Origin: a bacterium
GTDB lineage: Bacteria > Patescibacteriota > Minisyncoccia > UBA6257 > GWB1-50-10
Assembly (NCBI GenBank): GCA_021814805.1
Contig: JAKAHT010000006.1
Span: forward strand, 1-8,990
Direction of reading: 5' to 3'
DNA: 8,990 nt
Shown here: one piece after another, positions 1 to 5,467 of the stretch
Position numbering within the stretch: the first letter of the stretch is position 1
Layout: each line of letters opens with the position of its first letter
Notes under the pieces: model-generated
The model's database searches: none
Told to the model about the DNA's origin: nothing
The model's input: the letters and a program-made list of their open reading frames with translations, nothing else
Program-made: the position numbers and the translations under genes

Positions 1-72
1 GTGGACCTAGGCGGAATCGAACCGCCGTCCCGGCAATGCGAATGCCGTGTTCTGCCACTAAACCATAGGCCC
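1..72 (-). tRNA. tRNA-Ala (anticodon CGC), 3' end at the window edge
   Basis: On the minus strand a full cloverleaf folds from G1 at 72 to A73 at 2, and position 1 supplies the first C of a possible CCA tail. The acceptor stem GGGCCTA pairs with TAGGTCC and contains the G3:U70 wobble that is the known alanine identity element; the discriminator is A73. The anticodon stem CGGCA/TGCCG encloses the loop TTCGCAT, giving anticodon CGC, which reads GCG (Ala). The T arm GGCGG/CCGCC with loop TTCGATT is standard. U8 is present. Whether CCA is fully encoded cannot be seen. A weak promoter-like TAGAAT (92-97) with ATGGCA (115-120) 17 nt upstream lies at and just inside the 3' end of the nucleotidyltransferase gene; co-transcription with that gene is equally possible. 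Confidence 0.93.
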
Positions 73-99
73 GGAATCAATTGCTTTGACTATTCTAAC

Positions 100-519
100 T
101 TATTCTCCGGATTTTGCCATACTTTGTCTCTTGAAGTATGCTTCCAAAATTTCGATGTCTTTCAAGTCTTTTTCTCTCTTCAATATTTTTTTCCATTTCA
201 AAACCTCCGTGAGCCTCACGAAGGGCAACCCCTCTATTACCTCGGAATCTTCTATAAGCTGTTTTATATCCCATTCGCCCGGACCCCATTCTTTCCAAAG
301 TTCCACATCGTTCCTAAACAAATATTCCACATCATTTAATTCCTTAATATCCCAGCCGGAAGCACCCTTATATTCATCAAAAACCTCGGCTATAACTATG
401 ACGTCTATATCCCGGCAATCTCTCAAACCCCTCACCGCCATGGGGCCGCTCCCGAATATGGCGTATCCGCCGGCGGGAAGGCCTATATCCCTCACCCTCT
501 CAAAAAGTTCCCAAGACAT
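100..519 (-). CDS. Small stand-alone nucleotidyltransferase-fold protein (139 aa)
   Basis: A 139-residue cytosolic protein with the signature of the polymerase-beta-like nucleotidyltransferase superfamily: a FGSG motif (residues 22-25) after a hydrophobic strand, then DIDV (37-40), whose two aspartates D37 and D39 would bind catalytic metal, followed by a hydrophobic strand. A basic helical C-terminal part (about residues 104-130, with K/R and LKDIEIL) resembles the end of small proteins of the AbiEii/MNT-like type. No membrane segment or signal peptide is visible. The substrate cannot be told from sequence; such proteins can be antitoxin- or toxin-like NMP transferases or uncharacterised housekeeping enzymes. 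There is no HEPN-type partner gene beside it, which argues against a classical MNT/HEPN toxin-antitoxin pair. The start is the ATG at 519, with no Shine-Dalgarno site; an extended -10 box lies just upstream. It is transcribed away from the helicase gene and towards tRNA-Ala, 27 bp downstream. Fold assignment is fairly safe, function is open. Confidence 0.72.
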   Translation of the reverse strand: MSWELFERVRDIGLPAGGYAIFGSGPMAVRGLRDCRDIDVIVIAEVFDEYKGASGWDIKELNDVEYLFRNDVELWKEWGPGEWDIKQLIEDSEVIEGLPFVRLTEVLKWKKILKREKDLKDIEILEAYFKRQSMAKSGE

Positions 520-528
520 ATTGAGTTA

Positions 529-537
529 ATATTACCA
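529..537 (-). promoter_or_regulatory. Candidate extended -10 box for the nucleotidyltransferase gene
   Basis: On the minus strand TGGTAATAT reads as TGn followed by a TATAAT-like hexamer (4 of 6 matches), ending 9 nt before the ATG at 519. This would start the mRNA only 2-3 nt before the start codon. No good -35 is visible. Confidence 0.35.
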
Positions 538-545
538 TAATGGGA

Positions 546-558
546 TATAATTTATCCG
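546..558 (+). promoter_or_regulatory. Perfect -10 box (TATAAT) 7 nt before the helicase start codon
   Basis: TATAAT occupies 546-551 and the ATG begins at 559, a 7-nt gap. Transcription would begin on or one base before the ATG, so the mRNA should be leaderless. A -35 is poor: TTGAGT at 521-526 is present but with a 19-nt spacer. There is no Shine-Dalgarno sequence between the box and the ATG. Confidence 0.6.
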
Positions 559-3552
559 ATGACCGAGATAAAAACAGAGGCTTTCGACAAAGCATACAGA
601 AGACTGAATCCGGAACAAAAAGAGGCAGTCGATAGAGTGGAAGGGCCCGTTATGGTTATTGCCGGCCCGGGTACCGGCAAGACCGAAGTTTTGACGCTGA
701 GAATAGCCAACATAATACTCAAAACCGGCATACCGCCAGAAGCCATACTGGCCATAACTTTCACCGAATCCGGCGTGCACTCAATGAAGAAAAGGTTGGC
801 TGAAATAACGGGGCCCATGGCTTATAGGGTCAATCTTTCCACTTTCCACGGATTCGCCAATTCCATTATCCAAGACTATCCCGAGTATTTCCCGGAAATA
901 ATAGGCGGGGTCGGCATAACGGAAATAGAACAGATTAAAATTCTGAGAGAAATCATAGACGGCACCGATCTTAAGAATCTTAAAACAAAAAATAATCCTT
1001 ATTACTATCTGGATAAAATAAAAAAAGTCATCGATGACTTAAAGAGAGAAAATGTGGATCCTGAAAACTTCCAACGAATAATCGCCGAGGAAAAAATGAT
1101 TTTCGAATCCGACCCGGAAATGAAAAATTCCGAAGGCAAAACAAAAACAAAATATCTGGACGCAGAAAAACAAATAAAAAAGAACAGCGATCTCTCGGTT
1201 ATTTACACCAAGTATGAAAAGAGCCTCAGGAAAGAAAGATATTACGATTACAACGACATGATAATGAAAACAGCCGAAGCTTTGGAAAAAAACAGCGAAT
1301 TGCTTTCCATCCTGCAGGAAAAATATCAGTATCTCCTGGTCGACGAACATCAAGACACCAACCAGGCTCAAAATAAGATTTTGGAGCTTTTATCGAGTTT
1401 TTACGACAATCCCAACCTTTTCGTTGTGGGCGACGTAAAGCAGGCCATCTTCCGGTTCCAGGGGGCTTCTCTGGAAAATTTCCTTTATTTCAAAGAGAGG
1501 TACCGCGGAGTGAAGCTCATAAAACTCATAAGCAATTACCGCTCGACCCAAACCATACTGGACGCCGCTTACGATTTAGCCGAGCGGGACGAAAAATTGG
1601 AAGCCAAATCGAGCCGCCGAGAATCCCCCGTTAAAATCTGCGAGTTCGAGGATCGCGACGAAGAAAACTATTTCATAGCCAAAAAAACCGAGGAGCTTAT
1701 AAAAGACGGTGAAAAACCTGAGGACATAGCCGTCATTTTCAGGGAAAACAAAGACGCTCATCCGATTGCCGAGATGATGGATAAAATGGGAATTCTGTCG
1801 AGCATAGAATCGGACGAAAACGCCTTAAATGATCCGGATATAATGAGACTCAAGAAAATACTGGAAGCCGTCAAAAACTTAGGCAACGAAGAAAAACTTT
1901 TCGACGCTTTGCATTCCAGTTTCATAGACATTTCTCCACTCGACATCTATAAACTTTCCGTCTTCATCAACGAAGAAAAAAAGAAAGGCGGACGGCTGAA
2001 TGCCTACGATGTTATAAAGTCCGAAACGCTTATGGATTCGGCTCAAATTGACAAAAAAGAAGTTTTTCTTAAATTCTATGACGATTTGTCCCATTGGAGT
2101 TCCTCTTCCAAAAAAGACGACGCTCTTGAAGTTCTGTCCGATATAATCCGGGAGTCGGGTTTTCTGGAGAAAATTCTCGTAAGCCCTGAAGGGCAGATAA
2201 AACTGGAGAAGCTTCATGCTCTTTTCAACCACCTCCGCTCTTTGATTCAGATTCATCGCGGATACAATCTTGAAAATTTCATAGAATATTTGGATTTGAT
2301 AGAAGAGCACGGCTTGAAAATAAAAACATCGGCCGAAACAGCTATACCGGGAAGAGTGAGACTTATGACGGCTCACCGGGCCAAAGGGCTTGAATTCAAT
2401 GAAGTTTTTATAGTAAACGCAGTGGAAGGAAAATGGAGTTCCAAAAGGAAACCGGAACAAATAAAATTACCGGCGAAAATCTTCAAGCTCGATACCGAGA
2501 TAAAAAACGACCTGAATTCTAGGAAACAAGAAGAAGAACTTAATGTATTTTATGTGGCTCTGACGCGAGCCAAAAAGGAAGTTTTCATAACCTATGCCAA
2601 GACCAAAGAAAACGGGGAAAGCGAGCTGCCCGCGGAATTCATAGGAAAGATAAGGCCGGAACTCACTCAACCCATTGATTCTCAAAAATACCGGGAGGAG
2701 TTCAAATCCAATATCGGGATATTATGGAGTAAAAACCCGAATAAAAATCCTCCTTTGGAAGAAAAACAATATCTCAATGAATTATTCAAGAAACAGAGCT
2801 TTTCCGTCACGTCTCTAAATAACTATCTGAAATGTCCCTGGCAATATTTTTACAGGAACCTGGTAAGAATACCGGAAGCTCCCGAACCGAGTGCAATGTA
2901 CGGCAATGCCGTCCATTTCGCCCTCCGGAATTATTTCGAATATATCCGGAGGGGCGAAAAAGAGAATTTGGAATATCTTGTTCAAAAATTCGAAACAGGA
3001 CTTTTAAGAGAACCGCTCAAAGAAAACGATTACCGGAATCTTTTAGAGAGAGGAACGAAATCGCTTTCCGGATACTATAAAAAATACTCCGGCACCTGGA
3101 ACAAGGATGTCATACTCGAAAAAAGCATAAATGATGTTGAAATAAACGGCGTGAATTTGACCGGAAAGTTGGATAAGATAGAAATAATCGACGGCACAAG
3201 AAAGGTCAACGTCGTGGATTATAAGACGGGAACGGTAAAATCAGAAAACGAGATAAGAGGCCTTACCAAATCAAGCGACGGAAATTATTTGAGACAACTG
3301 ACATTCTACAAACTGCTTCTCGACCGTCATGCCGGAGAAAAATTCAATATGGTATCCGGAACCATAGACTTCATAGAACCGAACGAAAGCGGCGCTTACA
3401 AAAAATACTCCTTCGAGATAACCAAGGAGGACACCGAAAAGTTGGCCGATAAAATAAAAGAGGTTAGCGAAGAAATAATGAACCTTGATTTCTGGGACAA
3501 GACCTGCGGCGACAAAAAGTGCCAATATTGCGCCTTAAGGAAAAAGATCTAA
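559..3552 (+). CDS. UvrD/Rep-family (SF1A) helicase fused to RecB/AddB-like PD-(D/E)XK nuclease with probable Fe-S cluster
   Basis: A 997-residue single-chain helicase-nuclease, probably for processing double-strand DNA ends. Helicase motifs in order: Q-motif LNPEQ (16-20), Walker A AGPGTGKT (35-42), motif Ia TFTESG (67-72), motif II VDEHQDTN (261-268), motif III GDVKQAIFRFQGA (291-303), motif IV NYRS (326-329), motif V MTAHRAKGLEF (603-613) and motif VI YVALTRAKK (665-673). The nuclease follows: GNAVH (782-786), GKLDK with D872, VVDYKTG with D887 and K889, and QLTFY with Q913. Four cysteines frame it: C759 in the LKCPW segment and C983, C988 and C991 at the extreme C-terminus. This arrangement matches the Fe-S-bound nucleases of AddB and Cas4, although the C-x4-C-x2-C spacing differs from their usual tail. 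It resembles AddA/AdnA/AdnB-type subunits, but no partner subunit gene lies nearby. All catalytic residues look intact. Motif II has His where Tyr or Phe is usual. The start is the ATG at 559, just after a perfect -10 box. The gene converges on tRNA-Pro with a 2-nt gap. Confidence 0.92.
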   Translation: MTEIKTEAFDKAYRRLNPEQKEAVDRVEGPVMVIAGPGTGKTEVLTLRIANIILKTGIPPEAILAITFTESGVHSMKKRLAEITGPMAYRVNLSTFHGFANSIIQDYPEYFPEIIGGVGITEIEQIKILREIIDGTDLKNLKTKNNPYYYLDKIKKVIDDLKRENVDPENFQRIIAEEKMIFESDPEMKNSEGKTKTKYLDAEKQIKKNSDLSVIYTKYEKSLRKERYYDYNDMIMKTAEALEKNSELLSILQEKYQYLLVDEHQDTNQAQNKILELLSSFYDNPNLFVVGDVKQAIFRFQGASLENFLYFKERYRGVKLIKLISNYRSTQTILDAAYDLAERDEKLEAKSSRRESPVKICEFEDRDEENYFIAKKTEELIKDGEKPEDIAVIFRENKDAHPIAEMMDKMGILSSIESDENALNDPDIMRLKKILEAVKNLGNEEKLFDALHSSFIDISPLDIYKLSVFINEEKKKGGRLNAYDVIKSETLMDSAQIDKKEVFLKFYDDLSHWSSSSKKDDALEVLSDIIRESGFLEKILVSPEGQIKLEKLHALFNHLRSLIQIHRGYNLENFIEYLDLIEEHGLKIKTSAETAIPGRVRLMTAHRAKGLEFNEVFIVNAVEGKWSSKRKPEQIKLPAKIFKLDTEIKNDLNSRKQEEELNVFYVALTRAKKEVFITYAKTKENGESELPAEFIGKIRPELTQPIDSQKYREEFKSNIGILWSKNPNKNPPLEEKQYLNELFKKQSFSVTSLNNYLKCPWQYFYRNLVRIPEAPEPSAMYGNAVHFALRNYFEYIRRGEKENLEYLVQKFETGLLREPLKENDYRNLLERGTKSLSGYYKKYSGTWNKDVILEKSINDVEINGVNLTGKLDKIEIIDGTRKVNVVDYKTGTVKSENEIRGLTKSSDGNYLRQLTFYKLLLDRHAGEKFNMVSGTIDFIEPNESGAYKKYSFEITKEDTEKLADKIKEVSEEIMNLDFWDKTCGDKKCQYCALRKKI

Positions 3553-3554
3553 TC

Positions 3555-3628
3555 TGGTCGGGCTGCTGGGAATCGAACCCAGTCTACACGCACCCGAAGC
3601 GTGCGTACTACCGGCATACTCCAGCCCG
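3555..3628 (-). tRNA. tRNA-Pro (anticodon CGG), CCA encoded
   Basis: Minus-strand cloverleaf: acceptor CGGGCTG/CAGCCCG with the C1:G72 pair typical of bacterial tRNA-Pro, discriminator A73 and an encoded CCA at 3555-3557. The anticodon stem CACGC/GCGTG holds loop TTCGGGT: anticodon CGG (codon CCG) followed by G37, as expected for proline. The T arm CTGGG/CCCAG with loop TTCGATT is standard. Odd: position 8 is G instead of U, and the D loop (GCCGGTA) starts with G rather than A14, so the usual U8-A14 tertiary pair is missing. It lies 2 nt from the end of the convergent helicase gene and downstream of cca on the same strand. Confidence 0.93.
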
Positions 3629-3637
3629 TCAAATACC

Positions 3638-3666
3638 ATTGAAACCCAACTTAAGGTTTTTGTCCA
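3638..3666 (-). promoter_or_regulatory. Candidate promoter of tRNA-Pro
   Basis: On the minus strand TGGACA (3666-3661, 5 of 6 matches to the -35 consensus) is followed after exactly 17 nt by TTCAAT (3643-3638, 4 of 6 matches to the -10). The -10 ends 9 nt before C1 of the tRNA. It lies in the 48-bp gap after cca. Read-through from cca is also possible. Confidence 0.35.
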
Positions 3667-3676
3667 ATTTGAAGCT

Positions 3677-5128
3677 TCATTTCACATAATATTTTTTCTT
3701 CATTTCATCTTCAGCCCCGCTTTCAAATTCATCCTTGACCTCCCTGGCTTTTTCGGACATGGATTTAAGATCCTTGTCGGACAAAAAACTCAAATACTTG
3801 GTTCTGCTCTCTAAATAATCCAGATTGTTTTTTTTCGGATCGTCCAACACTTCTTCGAGAAGTATTGAAAGTATCCACCCAACCTTCGGTCCGGGAGCGC
3901 TGTTTGTTATTTTCATCACGTCCATACCGTCTATTTTGAGCATCTTTGGTGATATGGGATCCCTTTTCACCTTGTCTATCATAAAAAGCAAGTGTCTCAG
4001 TTTGTAAGGAAATGCCTTGGGCACACCCGAACCTATCCTGTCCGCTTCCCTGACTTTCAAAAGATCATCGACATTCTCCGGACCGACACGGGCCAAAAAT
4101 CTTCTGACTCCGGATTCAGTGACTTCGCCGACGTTGTAATAAAAGAGATGGAATCTGACCAGATGGCCAACTTTTTCTACGATCTCCCTCGAAAAGTGCA
4201 ACCGGTCGAGTATCTTCATGGCCATTCTGGCCCCCACGACCTCGTGGTTGTAGAAAGTCGAATCCGGCCCGTCGCCCCTTTTAACCCGCGGCTTACCGAC
4301 ATCGTGAAGGAGAGAGGCCAAGCGTACGGCGAGAGAATAATTCTTTTCGGCAGTGTAATTCAAAGCACGAATATTATGTTCAAATACCGTATAGATGTGG
4401 TGTTTGTTTTGACTGCAGCCTATCCCCTCCCGGAGTTCCGGGATCACGTGTTTTAAAAGTCCGGTATCCTCCAAAATTATGAAACCTTCGGCTGCCCGGT
4501 CAGCCATAATTATTTTTATAAGCTCGTCCCTTATTCTTTCTTTGGATATTTCTTCCAAGAGGCCTGATTTTTCATTCAAGGCTTCCAACGTTTTATGATC
4601 TATGTGAAAACCAAGTTCGACGGCAAACCTCACGGCCCTCATGAGACGAAGGGCGTCTTCCTCAAAACGCTTATGAGGATCACCGACAGCCTTGATAATT
4701 TTATTCTTCAGATCTTTTTGCCCGCCATAAGGGTCAATCAGCGACAATTTCAAATTTAATGCCATGGCATTCACCGTAAAGTCGCGGCGAGATAAATCTT
4801 CTTCCACGCTCGATACAAATTCGACTTTTCTCGGATGGCGCGCATCCTCATACTCACTTTCCGATCGGAAAGTCGTTATTTCAAGTATCTTAAGGACGGG
4901 GTCTTCGGAACGGGTTTTTACCCCCACGGTACCGAAATTATTTTCATAAACGCTGTCCGGAAATACTTTCTGTATTTCTTCCGGCCTGGCGGAGGTGGCC
5001 ACGTCCCAATCCTTGGGCTTTCTCCCCATAACAACATCCCTCACGCAGCCGCCGACAAGATATGCCTCATAACCTGACTTCTCGAGTTCCTTAACTGCCA
5101 TTTTTACTTCTTCCGGGACCTTAATCAT
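3677..5128 (-). CDS. cca: CCA-adding tRNA nucleotidyltransferase with HD domain
   Basis: A 483-residue class II tRNA nucleotidyltransferase, which adds or repairs the 3' CCA of tRNAs using CTP and ATP without a template. Head domain: LVGGCVRD (24-31), catalytic D40 and D42 in KDWDVAT, motif B RRDFTVNAMA (114-123), DPYGGQKDL (132-140), the nucleotide-selecting motif EDALRLMRAVRFA (157-169) with D158 and R161, and the ERIRDEL segment (197-203). An HD phosphohydrolase domain follows, with H251, LLHDVGKP (H275, D276) and H295, so its metal site appears intact; it could trim 2',3'-cyclic or phosphate ends, as in the E. coli enzyme. The C-terminal 40 residues are charged and helical. The job fits the setting: most tRNAs in this window lack a complete encoded CCA. 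The start is the ATG at 5128 with no Shine-Dalgarno site; a TAAATT hexamer (5140-5135) ends 6 nt upstream. The stop is TGA (3679-3677). It is divergent from tRNA-Arg and in line with tRNA-Pro. Confidence 0.96.
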   Translation of the reverse strand: MIKVPEEVKMAVKELEKSGYEAYLVGGCVRDVVMGRKPKDWDVATSARPEEIQKVFPDSVYENNFGTVGVKTRSEDPVLKILEITTFRSESEYEDARHPRKVEFVSSVEEDLSRRDFTVNAMALNLKLSLIDPYGGQKDLKNKIIKAVGDPHKRFEEDALRLMRAVRFAVELGFHIDHKTLEALNEKSGLLEEISKERIRDELIKIIMADRAAEGFIILEDTGLLKHVIPELREGIGCSQNKHHIYTVFEHNIRALNYTAEKNYSLAVRLASLLHDVGKPRVKRGDGPDSTFYNHEVVGARMAMKILDRLHFSREIVEKVGHLVRFHLFYYNVGEVTESGVRRFLARVGPENVDDLLKVREADRIGSGVPKAFPYKLRHLLFMIDKVKRDPISPKMLKIDGMDVMKITNSAPGPKVGWILSILLEEVLDDPKKNNLDYLESRTKYLSFLSDKDLKSMSEKAREVKDEFESGAEDEMKKKYYVK

Positions 5129-5215
5129 TTCTTTAATTTAATTTTAGAATAGGCGGAATTAAAATGGAACTTCCAAATAACCGGAAAAAGTTATAAGATA
5201 TTAGCGTTCCATCTT

Positions 5216-5289
5216 GCGCCCTTAGCTCAACTGGATAGAGTGCTTGGCTTCGAACCAAGAGGTTGCAGGTTCAAGTCCTGCAGGGCGCG
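5216..5289 (+). tRNA. tRNA-Arg (anticodon TCG)
   Basis: Cloverleaf with acceptor GCGCCCT/AGGGCGC, U8, D arm GCTC/GAGT with loop AACTGGATA (A20, an arginine identity base), anticodon stem CTTGG/CCAAG with loop CTTCGAA (anticodon TCG, reads CGA and by wobble other CGN codons), and T arm GCAGG/CCTGC with loop TTCAAGT. The discriminator is G73, allowed for arginine. The next bases are CAA, so CCA is not encoded. A TATAAG hexamer at 5192-5197 could be its -10; no convincing -35 is seen. Confidence 0.95.
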
Positions 5290-5325
5290 CAATGGTGCAA
5301 AATTTCAGGGAGAAAGCCAGCCGGC

Positions 5326-5354
5326 TTGAAAAACGGTACTTAAAATCTTAAATT
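5326..5354 (+). promoter_or_regulatory. Candidate promoter of tRNA-Lys
   Basis: TTGAAA (5326-5331, 5 of 6 matches to the -35) and TAAATT (5349-5354, 4 of 6 to the -10) are separated by 17 nt. Initiation would fall within 1-2 nt of the tRNA 5' end at 5363. The 73-bp gap between the two tRNAs is otherwise unexplained. Co-transcription with tRNA-Arg is the alternative. Confidence 0.38.
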
Positions 5355-5362
5355 AGTAATAA

Positions 5363-5435
5363 CCGCCCGTAGCTCAATCGGCAGAGCAGTTGCCTCTTAA
5401 GCAAACGGTTAGAGGTTCGATTCCTCTCGGGCGGA
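5363..5435 (+). tRNA. tRNA-Lys (anticodon CTT)
   Basis: Acceptor CCGCCCG/CGGGCGG, U8, D arm GCTC/GAGC with loop AATCGGCA, anticodon loop CTCTTAA giving anticodon CTT (codon AAG), T arm AGAGG/CCTCT with loop TTCGATT, discriminator A73 as expected for lysine. The following bases are CAG, so CCA is not encoded. Two oddities: the first pair is C1:G72 rather than the usual G1:C72 of lysine tRNAs, and the outermost anticodon-stem pair is a G27-A43 mismatch. Confidence 0.92.
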
Positions 5436-5460
5436 CAGATTCATCTTTTTGAGGTATAAT
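5432..5460 (+). promoter_or_regulatory. recG promoter: perfect -10 box 7 nt before the ATG
   Basis: TATAAT at 5455-5460 lies 7 nt before the recG ATG at 5468, the same spacing as at the helicase gene. CGGACA (5432-5437, 4 of 6 matches) sits 17 nt upstream as a possible -35 and overlaps the 3' end of tRNA-Lys. Initiation should fall on or next to the ATG, giving a leaderless mRNA. Confidence 0.6.
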
Positions 5461-5467
5461 AGGCGGG

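Noticed and set aside
86..529. Open frame of 147 codons on the plus strand opposite the nucleotidyltransferase gene.
   Set aside because: It mirrors the real gene, has a low-complexity Ser/Phe/Leu composition, no recognisable motif, and runs over two -10-like boxes.
1879..2460. Open frame of 193 codons on the minus strand inside the helicase gene.
   Set aside because: Its composition is rich in Phe, as expected antisense to Glu/Lys-rich coding. The sense strand carries motif V there.
559..3552. A defence or CRISPR system built on the Cas4-like nuclease domain.
   Set aside because: There is no repeat array, cas gene or other defence gene in the window; the neighbours are tRNAs and housekeeping genes, so DNA repair is the simpler reading.
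3642..3661. AAACC / GGTTT inverted repeat followed by Ts, as an intrinsic terminator for the helicase gene.
   Set aside because: The stem is only 5 bp with two G:C pairs and an 8-nt loop, and the T run is two or three bases long. It lies beyond tRNA-Pro and inside that tRNA's likely promoter.
3677..3679. UGA recoded as glycine, as in Gracilibacteria and Absconditabacteria.
   Set aside because: The cca frame ends at TGA at a sensible protein length, and reading through would run straight into tRNA-Pro. No conserved glycine in any protein here is encoded by TGA. A standard code fits.
3992..4456. Open frame of 154 codons on the plus strand inside cca.
   Set aside because: It lies antisense to the conserved HD-domain and C-terminal region of cca and shows no family motifs; it is an overlap artefact.
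5314..5327. AAGCC-AGCC-GGCTT hairpin between tRNA-Arg and tRNA-Lys, as a terminator.
   Set aside because: The stem is short and no T run follows on the plus strand; it overlaps a better-supported -35 element for tRNA-Lys.
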